DNA from: JASHPR01 sp963833885
Lineage (GTDB): Bacteria; Actinomycetota; Actinomycetes; Streptosporangiales; Streptosporangiaceae
Length of the DNA stretch: 64,000 nt
Assembly (NCBI GenBank): GCA_963833885.1
Contig: CAWHZU010000003.1
Location: 129,923 to 193,922 of the forward strand
Direction of reading: 5' to 3'
The notes under the pieces are model-generated. The model had not been told where the DNA came from, did no database searches, and saw only the letters and a program-made list of their open reading frames with translations. Made by a program: the position numbers and the translations under genes. Of this stretch, positions 25,003-31,836 are shown piece after piece. Each line of letters starts with the position of its first letter. Position 1 is the stretch's first letter.

Positions 25003-25758
25003 ATGCAGGGTCTGGACGGCCAGGTGGCCATCGTCACCGGGGGCGCGCAGGGAATCGGTTTCGGCATCGCGACCGTCCTGCGGGCCGAAGGCGCGAACGT
25101 CGTCGTCGCCGACGTGGACGAGGCTGCGGCAAAGGCCGCCGCATCGGCCCTGAGCAAGGACGGTGAGCACGCGCTTGCCGTGCACACCGACGTGACCGAC
25201 CGGGATTCGGTCGCGCGCATGGCGGCCGCTGCTGTGCAGCGGTGGGGCCGGATCGACATCCTGGCCGCAAACGCTGGTATATATCCGGCAGTCCCGCTCC
25301 GGGACCTCGATCCCGGAGTGTGGGACCAGGTCATGGCGGTCAACGCCAGGGGAGCGCTGTTCGCGATTCAGGCCTGCCTGCCGCAAATGACCGGGCAGGG
25401 CTACGGCCGCATCGTCCTGACGTCGTCGATCACTGGCCCGCTGGTCGCTGCGCCGGAATTTGGCCACTACGCGGCGTCCAAGGCCGCGATGCTCGGCCTG
25501 ATGCGAGCCGCGGCCCTCGAGGTCATCCGCGACGGCATCACGATCAACGCCGTCATGCCCGGCAACATCCGCACCGAGGGGTTCACTGAGAAGACGGCTC
25601 CAGAGCACCAGGCGCGGATGCTGGAGCACATCCCGCTCGGGGTGCTCGGCGAGCCAGAGGATGTCGGATGGGCGGTCCGTTATCTGGCCGCTCGCGAGGC
25701 TCGCTATGTTACGGGTCAGACGCTGGTCATCGACGGCGGCCAGGTCCTGCCCGAATGA
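25003..25758 (+). CDS. SDR family oxidoreductase, paralogue of the BMC SDR
   Basis: A 251-residue SDR starting at ATG after GGAGG. TGGAQGIGFG, AANAGIYP, SSITGP, YAASKAA and VIDGGQVLPE are all present. It shares unusual stretches with the SDR at 14011-14787 (IVLTSSITGP, INAVMPGNI-TEG), suggesting a duplicate with a related substrate. It follows the hydrolase by about 50 bases. Role as a small alcohol or amino-alcohol dehydrogenase is inferred only from similarity to the neighbouring SDR. Confidence 0.85.
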   Translation: MQGLDGQVAIVTGGAQGIGFGIATVLRAEGANVVVADVDEAAAKAAASALSKDGEHALAVHTDVTDRDSVARMAAAAVQRWGRIDILAANAGIYPAVPLRDLDPGVWDQVMAVNARGALFAIQACLPQMTGQGYGRIVLTSSITGPLVAAPEFGHYAASKAAMLGLMRAAALEVIRDGITINAVMPGNIRTEGFTEKTAPEHQARMLEHIPLGVLGEPEDVGWAVRYLAAREARYVTGQTLVIDGGQVLPE

Positions 25759-25812
25759 GCGGGGCCGCCGGGCCTGCCGGGGCCCGCGGCAGCGGCGAAA
25801 GGGGCGCGTGTC

Positions 25813-26736
25813 ATGGATCTGAGGGCCTTCACCGAGCCGCAGCAGGGCGCCACGTTTGCCCAGCTGCTGGCCGTCGCGCAGCGTGCCGAGCAGCTCGGTT
25901 ACAGCGGCTTTTTCCGGTCCGACCATTACCTGCACATCGGCGGGGAGCCGCGGCCCGCCGTGACCGACGCGTGGGTCACGCTGGGCGCGCTGGCCGTGCA
26001 GACCAGCACCATCCGCCTCGGCACGCTGATGAGCTCGGCCACGTTCCGGCTCCCCGGGCCGCTCGCGGTAGCGACCGCGCAGGTCGACGTCATGAGCGGC
26101 GGGCGGCTGGAAATCGGGATCGGCAGCGGCTGGTACGAGCGCGAGCACCAGGCCCTGGGCATCCCGTTTCCCGACCTGAAGGAGCGGTTCGACCGGTTCA
26201 CCGAGCAGCTCGAGATCCTGCACGGCCTGTGGACCACGCCGGAGGGCAGCAACTTCGACTACGACGGCCAGTACTACCAGCTCGAGCAGTGCCCGGTGAT
26301 GTTCCGGCCGGTCCAGGAGCCGCATCCGCCGATCCTCATCGGCGGCTACGGCGCGCGGCGCACCCCGGCGCTGGCCGCCAAGTTCGCGGCCGAATTCAAC
26401 GTGCCGGCCGCCACACTCGGCCCGACGGCCGAGCAGTACGCCCGGGTCGACGCGGCGTGCGAGGCGATCGGCAGGGATCCCGGCTCGCTGATCAAGTCGG
26501 TGTGGGTGACGGTCTGCATCGGCCGCGACGAGACAGAGTTCAACTTGCGGGCGGCCGCGATCGGGCGCGACCCTGCGGAGATCAGGGAGCACGGCCTGGC
26601 CGGGGTTCCCTCGGAGGCCAAGGCCACCCTCGGCCGGTTCAAGGAGATCGGCGTCAGCCGCGTCTACCTGCAGTTCCTCGACGTAGACGACCTGGACCAC
26701 CTCGACCTCGCGATCGAGGTACTCGGTGACGCGTAG
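25813..26736 (+). CDS. LLM-class F420-type oxidoreductase
   Basis: A 307-residue LLM-fold protein. Features are AEQLGYSGFFRSDHYL near residue 30, SGGRLEIGIGSGWYEREH near 97, GIPFPDLKERFDRF and the PILIGGYGARRTPALAA block. This pattern is typical of the F420-dependent LLM group in actinobacteria (TIGR03560-like), often annotated as oxidoreductases. It closes the four-gene run. Substrate unknown; the two LLM proteins are only distantly related to each other. Confidence 0.85.
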   Translation: MDLRAFTEPQQGATFAQLLAVAQRAEQLGYSGFFRSDHYLHIGGEPRPAVTDAWVTLGALAVQTSTIRLGTLMSSATFRLPGPLAVATAQVDVMSGGRLEIGIGSGWYEREHQALGIPFPDLKERFDRFTEQLEILHGLWTTPEGSNFDYDGQYYQLEQCPVMFRPVQEPHPPILIGGYGARRTPALAAKFAAEFNVPAATLGPTAEQYARVDAACEAIGRDPGSLIKSVWVTVCIGRDETEFNLRAAAIGRDPAEIREHGLAGVPSEAKATLGRFKEIGVSRVYLQFLDVDDLDHLDLAIEVLGDA

Positions 26737-27121
26737 CGGCCAGGATCGGCGCTCCTTTGTCGCCCGTGGTCATGGCGCATCGCGTGGTCACGTTGCTCGC
26801 CCGATCGGTTCCCCCAGCACGAGCAGGTCATCACCGGCCTTAGCCGTCCACGGTTACATGGACCAACACGGCATGACCCTGCCGGGTGGCGTACTCGCGC
26901 GCCCGTCGGTTGAGCGTGGCGCTCTTTACCCTGGTCTCGCAGCGTCGCCAGCCTGAGCCCGCCCGATGCGTATCGAGTGCTGCACACCGCCCTCGCCGCC
27001 GGTCCTCTGAGCTGCACGTGCTCGCGCACCCTGCCCGATGTCCGTTTTGCCCGTTTTCGGGTTGCAAGACCAATGTGCAGCGAATACCTTGGACAGGGAT
27101 TGTGTCAGTCATAATTGTTAA
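26737..27121. other. Non-coding stretch, possible gene remnants
   Basis: About 385 bases without a convincing gene. On the minus strand a reading frame ends with RRAREYATRQGHAVLVHVTVDG, which looks like the end of a real protein, but the upstream part of that frame is low-complexity and unlikely to be coding. AT content rises towards 27100. Seen as the left edge of the decayed toxin-antitoxin patch. Confidence 0.4.
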
Positions 27122-27432
27122 GTGGACGAGATCAGGTTCAGCACGGCGGCGCGCAGGCACCGTGTGTCGAAGGCCTCGGTCCTCCACGTGATGGGTACCT
27201 CAGTGCCTGAGGCCCATCGAACGAAGAATGGGAGCACCGGGTACTTCTACAGAGGCCGGGACGCTGGCGGCCGTGAGCTTGAGGTAATCCCGTCGACGTC
27301 ACCAAGGACGGTAAGCCAGCGTGGCTCGTCATTCACGCGATGCCGACGAGTCTGAACAAGGGCAAGACGCGGAAGAAAGTACTCAGACGAACGAAGCGCA
27401 AGGAGAAGGGAGGAGGTGACAGTGAAGGCTAA
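27122..27432 (+). pseudogene. Toxin-like gene with frameshift
   Basis: Starting at GTG, the frame reads DEIRFSTAARRHRVSKASVL and continues to RDAGGRELEVI, then is thrown out of frame. In the next frame the family ending VTKDGKPAWLVIHAMPTSLN follows to a stop at 27432. This pattern, short protein with an RRHR start and an IHAMP ending, resembles small BrnT/DUF4258-like toxins of actinobacteria. One missing base near 27288-27292 explains the break. The end overlaps the start of the RHH antitoxin, which supports the toxin-antitoxin reading. Confidence 0.55.
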
Positions 27433-27817
27433 CCGGCCGCCTGCCGTCACATCCGACACACAGATCGGCGCGGATGTGGACCTTGATCGAGAGGATGTCC
27501 GGCTGGGTGATGGCACGCGCCTCACGAATCAACTTGCGGATGTCATAACCGAGGACGTACGCCGTGCCGTCGGCAGGCCCTCGCTTTCCGGAGAGCGCAC
27601 GCACTCGCCACAGGTATCGGCTCGAATTACCCCCGAACTACAGGAGGAACTCAGGAGGTACTCGGAGCGCTCTGGCTTGAGTCATTCGCAGGTTGTCCGC
27701 CGTGCGCTGGAGCAATTCGTGGGAGGTCACCGGGCAGCGGGCACTACGGGTAAGCAGTCGGTACCCACGAAACCTAAGCGCCAAGGCCGCCGGAAAGACC
27801 CGGCCAGCCACTCCTGA
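27416..27817 (+). CDS. Ribbon-helix-helix antitoxin
   Basis: A 133-residue protein. The second half has VGRPSLSGERTHSPQVSARI, then ELQEELRRYSERSGLSHSQVVRRALEQF, a CopG/Arc-type ribbon-helix-helix with a long connecting helix. The N-terminal half is hydrophilic. A GGAGGAGG stretch is immediately upstream; a GTG at 27416 is used, while GTG 27422 has a more usual spacing. It overlaps the broken toxin-like gene by 17 bases. Role: antitoxin and repressor of this pair. Confidence 0.65.
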   Translation: MTVKANRPPAVTSDTQIGADVDLDREDVRLGDGTRLTNQLADVITEDVRRAVGRPSLSGERTHSPQVSARITPELQEELRRYSERSGLSHSQVVRRALEQFVGGHRAAGTTGKQSVPTKPKRQGRRKDPASHS

Positions 27818-28359
27818 GCTTCCGCAGATCGACGGCACAGGAGACCCTGCTGCGATCACCTCCACACACCCGGTGATGGTCCGTCCGGTCCGCCAATCGG
27901 ACCTGCCGCCGACCGCTGCGCCCCAAAGCAGGAGTTCATCGGTTACCGCCTGGTTAAAGCAAGCCCAAGGGCCGGGTTCGTGAGCATGGCGCTCGCAGGC
28001 TACGTGAACTCCTGGAGGTATACCCGGAGGGTCGCTGCTCGGTAGTGTGCGGTCCATGCGGGACCGCGACGTGCGCACGGCTCTGGCGAGCACCATCGCG
28101 GCCGAGCTGCGCGGTAGCGACCATGTCCTTGTTCCCGAAGTCGAGAGTCCGGCTGCCGAGCGAATCAGACTGATAGAGGATTCCTAGGACGGTCCACGCC
28201 GCCGCACATGGCCTACCTGCGGGCACAGAAGCTCGGGAGACGATCCAAGGTCTGAGGCAACTGAGCGCCCCGCATACACCGAGGCCAAGTCCGACGTGAT
28301 CCTCGGCATTCTCGACCAGGCGGAGGCGTGGCCGTCGCCACCGGCTGGGATATTACGGC
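27818..28359. other. Stretch without a confident gene, small ORF remnants
   Basis: About 540 bases. A 43-residue reading frame at 28056-28187 (+) starts MRDRDVRTALASTIAAEL and ends after RIRLIEDS; its start is like those of sce7726-type proteins but it is far too short. Around 28270-28320 a plus frame reads ERPAYTEAKSDVILGILDQAEAW, which looks like the C-terminus of a truncated protein. No repeats or transposase motifs were seen. Confidence 0.4.
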
Positions 28360-28680
28360 TTAATTCGCCGCTGCTGGCCGTGGACCGCGATGATCCGGTG
28401 GGGATTTCCGGGCCGACGAAGTCGCCGGGGCTAGTGGTGTATCAGCGGTTGCGTCTTGATCGGCCCGGAAGGCTTCCAGGTCAACGGCCGGGCTGTTGCG
28501 CGACATCGCGGCGAACTCCTGCCGGGTGACGAACCGGCGCCGCTGCCGCAGCGGGATCAGCTCCCCGATCCGGTGGCCGTCCCTAGTGACGGTGAATGAC
28601 TCCCCGCGCTCGACGGCGTCCATGATCTCCCGTGACCTGTTCCGCAGGTCGCGGTGAGTGATCTCTTGCTGGGAACTCAC
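28360..28680 (-). CDS. Orphan Phd/YefM-type antitoxin
   Basis: A 106-residue protein whose first half is a Phd/YefM-type antitoxin: LRNRSREIMDAVERGESFTVTRDGHRIGELIP. The later AFRADQDATADTPLA segment resembles such antitoxins, but the C-terminal 25 residues (Ser/Pro/Arg-rich) are atypical and may result from a lost frame. No PIN or Doc toxin is visible downstream (below 28360), so it appears orphaned. Confidence 0.65.
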   Translation of the reverse strand: MSSQQEITHRDLRNRSREIMDAVERGESFTVTRDGHRIGELIPLRQRRRFVTRQEFAAMSRNSPAVDLEAFRADQDATADTPLAPATSSARKSPPDHRGPRPAAAN

Positions 28681-28732
28681 AGGGCCAGCTTGGCACCGAG
28701 TGCTGCAGCCTGCTATCTGACGGCCTGAGTGC

Positions 28733-30379
28733 CTAGCCTTTAGTTACTTCGGCGGCGCAGCGGTATCCGCTGCGCAGTGCTCCCTCGATGTAACCCTGGT
28801 AGTTCAGTGATGTCTGCTCGCCGGCGAAGTGCAGGTTGCCCTCTCGTCTGCCCTGGATGCCGTTGAACGCCGTGTACTGGCCGACGGCGAGGTAGGAGTA
28901 GGCGCCGAGGATGTGCGGGTCGCCGGGCGACCAGACGAAGTATGAGCGGCCATTGAAGGCCCGGGAGACGTGGGGGAACAGCACGTCAAAGCCGCCGAGG
29001 AAAGCATTGACCATTTTGTCGGGAGGTCTGCCGGAGTACGTACTCAGGTCATAACGCCGTCCCCACTCCAGCCCGGTTACGCCGCCCGGGAGCGCTGCAA
29101 GAATGCCCGCCTTACCCGGCTGGTAGTTCGTTGCATCCCACCCGCCCTGGACGACGCCGTCGTCGAAGCAGTTCCCGGTCACACCTTCCGCGTTCCACAC
29201 GCGCGAGGAGAACTGCAGGAAGAACTTCGAGTTGCTTCCCAGCGGCTCAGTGTTGATGGCCTTCACGTGCCGCGGCCCGACGGGGACCCGGCTCAAGTCC
29301 ACCGACCGGAGCAGCGTGAAGGGAAGGGCCAGTACGACGTGATCGGCTGTCACGTCGCGGATCGCGCCCGCGCGCTGGAAGCTGCAGCGGTAGCCGCCGC
29401 CTGCGCGCGGGCGGATGGCCACAAGCCGTTCTCCGAGGTGGAGAACTCCGCGCGGCAGCCGCTCCAGCAGGCCCGTGATCAGCTGGTCATTGCCGCCGTG
29501 GATGTGCCACTTCTCGTCCGCGCCGCCCAGTTCCGGTTCGGGATGGGGCTGGGCACCGCTGGCGGTGCTCGAGTCCTGGCCGAGGAGATAGACGAGATTA
29601 AGCGCTGACATTTCGTCCGCCGGTCCGCCGTACTCGTCAAGCACTGCGGCTATGCACACGGATCCGAAGTCAGATTTCACGCCCCCGGGGATGTAGGTGT
29701 CTATCCACTCCGTCACCGACATGTGGTCAAACCGGCGGCCACCCGCGTTGTTGTTGTTGAACTCCTGCGGCCAGGGTGCGGTCACAAAGGCCGCATGGTG
29801 AAAGAGCTTCCACCCCCACTCGTGCCAGTCGCGATCGAGCGCGGACTGCGGCCACCGTTTCCCGTGAAAGCGCATCGTTTCCCGGCCGGGATGCGTCCCC
29901 GGCGGGTACATGTCAGTGTTGTCAAGCGTCAGGCCAAAGCTTCTCGCCAGCGCCAGCGTGGCGGTGTGCTCGGGGTTGATGAACTCGGCATGCTTCTCGA
30001 CGATCTGCCCGTCTTCGAAGTGCCCGCGCAGTGTCCTGATCCGGCCGCCCGGCACCGTGTTGTACTCATAGACGTCCGGCCTGATGCCATGCCTGGCCCA
30101 GAGCCGGTAAGCACAGCCCAGCCCGGCGATACCCGAGCCGACAATGACAACGCGCGGCTTGCCCGGGTCGCTGCTGGCGGATCCCGCCAGATGGGTCGCC
30201 CCGGCCGTCCCGGCCAGGACGCCGGCACCGGCGACGCCGAGAAACGCGCGCCGGGTCAGCTGCCCGTCGAGCAACTCCGCGGCTTCATCAACACCGCATC
30301 CGGTCCGCCGGGAGACCCGAGAGACGGCTTGCGCGCGGCGCAGCGCCGCACCTGCGCCGGAAGGCCCCCACGTTCGCAC
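28733..30379 (-). CDS. Tat-exported flavin amine oxidase
   Basis: About 548 residues. After a hydrophilic start comes a Tat signal, LTRRAFLGVAGAGVLAG, near residue 42-58. The FAD-binding Rossmann motif is VVIVGSGIAGLGCAYRL near 75, and EYNTVPGGRIRTLRG follows, as in monoamine-oxidase/L-amino-acid-oxidase family proteins. The C-terminal flavin region has LHFAGEQTSLNYQGYIEGALRSG. The GTG at 30379 with a GGGGG stretch upstream is chosen; a longer frame starts at 30445. The substrate is likely an amine or amino acid outside the membrane. Tat export of folded FAD enzymes fits. Confidence 0.85.
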   Translation of the reverse strand: MRTWGPSGAGAALRRAQAVSRVSRRTGCGVDEAAELLDGQLTRRAFLGVAGAGVLAGTAGATHLAGSASSDPGKPRVVIVGSGIAGLGCAYRLWARHGIRPDVYEYNTVPGGRIRTLRGHFEDGQIVEKHAEFINPEHTATLALARSFGLTLDNTDMYPPGTHPGRETMRFHGKRWPQSALDRDWHEWGWKLFHHAAFVTAPWPQEFNNNNAGGRRFDHMSVTEWIDTYIPGGVKSDFGSVCIAAVLDEYGGPADEMSALNLVYLLGQDSSTASGAQPHPEPELGGADEKWHIHGGNDQLITGLLERLPRGVLHLGERLVAIRPRAGGGYRCSFQRAGAIRDVTADHVVLALPFTLLRSVDLSRVPVGPRHVKAINTEPLGSNSKFFLQFSSRVWNAEGVTGNCFDDGVVQGGWDATNYQPGKAGILAALPGGVTGLEWGRRYDLSTYSGRPPDKMVNAFLGGFDVLFPHVSRAFNGRSYFVWSPGDPHILGAYSYLAVGQYTAFNGIQGRREGNLHFAGEQTSLNYQGYIEGALRSGYRCAAEVTKG

Positions 30380-30460
30380 AGCCGCGCCCCCTTTGGGCCG
30401 TTCCGTACCTGGGCAAACGCTAACCTGCGGGCACACGGCGGGCAAGGCCCGGGCCGCTAC

Positions 30461-30534
30461 CCCGCTGGCCGCTACGACAGGCCGCCTCGGGTCTGTGCCC
30501 GCTGGCCGCTACGACAGGGCGCCTCGGGCCTGTG
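30461..30534. repeat. 37-bp tandem duplication at the TetR gene 3' end
   Basis: Two head-to-tail copies of a 37-base unit, 30461-30497 and 30498-30534, differ at only two positions. The second copy covers the last codons and stop of the TetR gene (stop near 30509); the first is the non-coding duplicate. The near identity implies a recent duplication, or selection for the sequence. Confidence 0.8.
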
Positions 30535-31111
30535 CCAGGTAGCGGTCGACCAGGGCGTCGGTGAACTGGGGCGGGACGGTCTGCCCGGTGACCAGAACCC
30601 GGTAGTAGATCGGCCCGACGAGCTGGTCGACCGCGAGGTCGATGTCCTCGGCCTGGCTCAGCTCGCCGCGGCGTTGCGCGCGCAGGAACGGCTCGCGGTC
30701 GCGCTCGCGTTGCGGCCCAACGAAGTCTGACTGGAACCGGGTCGCGACCGCCGGGTCATGCTGCGCCTGCCCAGCGAGGGCGCGGCAGACGACGCCCGCG
30801 TCGGTGGCGGTTAGGAACGTGGCGATCTGGCGGAGGTGGTCACGGAGGTCGCTGCCGAGGTCTCCGTGATCGGGCGGGGTGAAATGCTCGGCCGCGTCGG
30901 CGAGCAGCGCATCGAACAGGATGGCGGTCTTCGAAGTCCACCAGCGATAGATAGTCTGTTTGGCGACCCCGGCCCTGGCCGCAATGCCCTCGATCGTCAC
31001 CCCCGCGAAGCCGCGTTCGACCAGCAGGTCGTCGGCTGCCTCGAGCACGGCTACCCGGGCCGCCTCGCTCCGGCCGTGCCTGTTGCCGTGGTGGCGCGTC
31101 GCGGTGTCCAT
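30509..31111 (-). CDS. TetR family repressor
   Basis: A 200-residue regulator. The N-terminal helix-turn-helix (residues about 18-65) contains VTIEGIAARAGVAKQTIYR and WWTSKTAILFDALLADA. The C-terminal ligand domain contains a TetR_C_11-like part with YYRVLVTGQTVPPQF. It is divergent from an O-methyltransferase across a 62-base gap containing a perfect 20-base palindrome, so it probably represses both itself and the methyltransferase. A tandem repeat overlaps its 3' end. Confidence 0.9.
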   Translation of the reverse strand: MDTATRHHGNRHGRSEAARVAVLEAADDLLVERGFAGVTIEGIAARAGVAKQTIYRWWTSKTAILFDALLADAAEHFTPPDHGDLGSDLRDHLRQIATFLTATDAGVVCRALAGQAQHDPAVATRFQSDFVGPQRERDREPFLRAQRRGELSQAEDIDLAVDQLVGPIYYRVLVTGQTVPPQFTDALVDRYLAQARGALS

Positions 31112-31142
31112 GGCGGCAGGATACTGGCCTCCAGCCCTTGCA

Positions 31143-31162
31143 TAGACGCAACGTTGCGTCTA
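31143..31162. promoter_or_regulatory. Perfect palindromic operator of the TetR/O-methyltransferase pair
   Basis: TAGACGCAACGTTGCGTCTA is a perfect 20-base palindrome. It lies in the 62-base gap between the divergent TetR gene (start 31111) and the O-methyltransferase gene (start 31174). Its length and placement, 12 bases from one gene and 32 from the other, are typical of a TetR dimer operator covering both promoters. Confidence 0.75.
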
Positions 31163-31173
31163 GAGTGCATGGC

Positions 31174-31836
31174 ATGACGAACACTCTTGCATCCGCACAG
31201 CTCGAGGCCGTGCTCGACCGGCTGTTCGCCGCGACCGCCGCTCAGGAGGACGACCAGATGCCCGCGCCGCCGCCGGGGCTGGCGTCGTGGGCGGAGGCGT
31301 CGGCTGCCGAACTGGCCGAGGCGCTCCAGGACGCCTACATCCCCATCTCGGCGGAGGCCGGCAAGCTGCTCTACGCGGTCATCCGGGCCAGCCTGCCGGA
31401 GACCGTGGTGGAGTTCGGCACGTCGTTCGGGATCTCCACTATTTACCTTGCCGCCGCGGTGACCGACAACGGCACCGGCCACGTCCTGACCACGGAACTA
31501 AGCAGCAAGAAGGTCAGAGCCGCCGGGGCGAACCTGCGGGAGGCTGATGTCGAGGCGGCGGTGACGATCCTGGAGGGCGACGCGCTGGAGACGCTCGCCG
31601 ACGTGCCCGCCCCGGTCGGGGTGGTGCTGCTGGACGGGTGGAAGGACCTGTGTCTCCCGGTCCTCCGGCTGCTGGAGCCGAAGCTCGCGCCCGGCGCGCT
31701 GGTGGCCGCCGATGACACCAACGGCCCTGCCATGGCCAACTACCTGGCCTATATCCGCGATCCGGCCAATGGGTACGTCACCGTCGCGTTCCCGGTCGAG
31801 GATGGCATGGAGATCAGCTGCTGGACCGGGCGCTAG
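31174..31836 (+). CDS. O-methyltransferase, class I SAM-dependent
   Basis: A 220-residue protein. VVEFGTSFGISTIYLAAAV near residue 80 is the SAM-binding loop of the catechol-type O-methyltransferase family, followed by VLTTELSSKKVRAAGANL and GDALETLADVPAPVGVVLLDGWKDLCLPV, key residues only. The metal-binding acidic residue is likely in DDTNGPAMANY. The ATG at 31174 sits next to the palindromic operator. Control by the divergent TetR is likely. The stop overlaps the HrpA stop on the other strand (CTAG). Substrate unknown. Confidence 0.85.
   Translation: MTNTLASAQLEAVLDRLFAATAAQEDDQMPAPPPGLASWAEASAAELAEALQDAYIPISAEAGKLLYAVIRASLPETVVEFGTSFGISTIYLAAAVTDNGTGHVLTTELSSKKVRAAGANLREADVEAAVTILEGDALETLADVPAPVGVVLLDGWKDLCLPVLRLLEPKLAPGALVAADDTNGPAMANYLAYIRDPANGYVTVAFPVEDGMEISCWTGR

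Noticed and set aside
22449..25343. Long minus-strand open frame across the GS, LLM and hydrolase genes
   Set aside because: It spans three well-supported plus-strand genes and the gaps between them; composition and lack of motifs mark it as antisense artefact.
26840..27187. Minus-strand 115-residue frame ending HAVLVHVTVDG
   Set aside because: Only the last 20 residues look protein-like; the rest is low complexity and overlaps the broken toxin gene, so it is noted only as a possible remnant.
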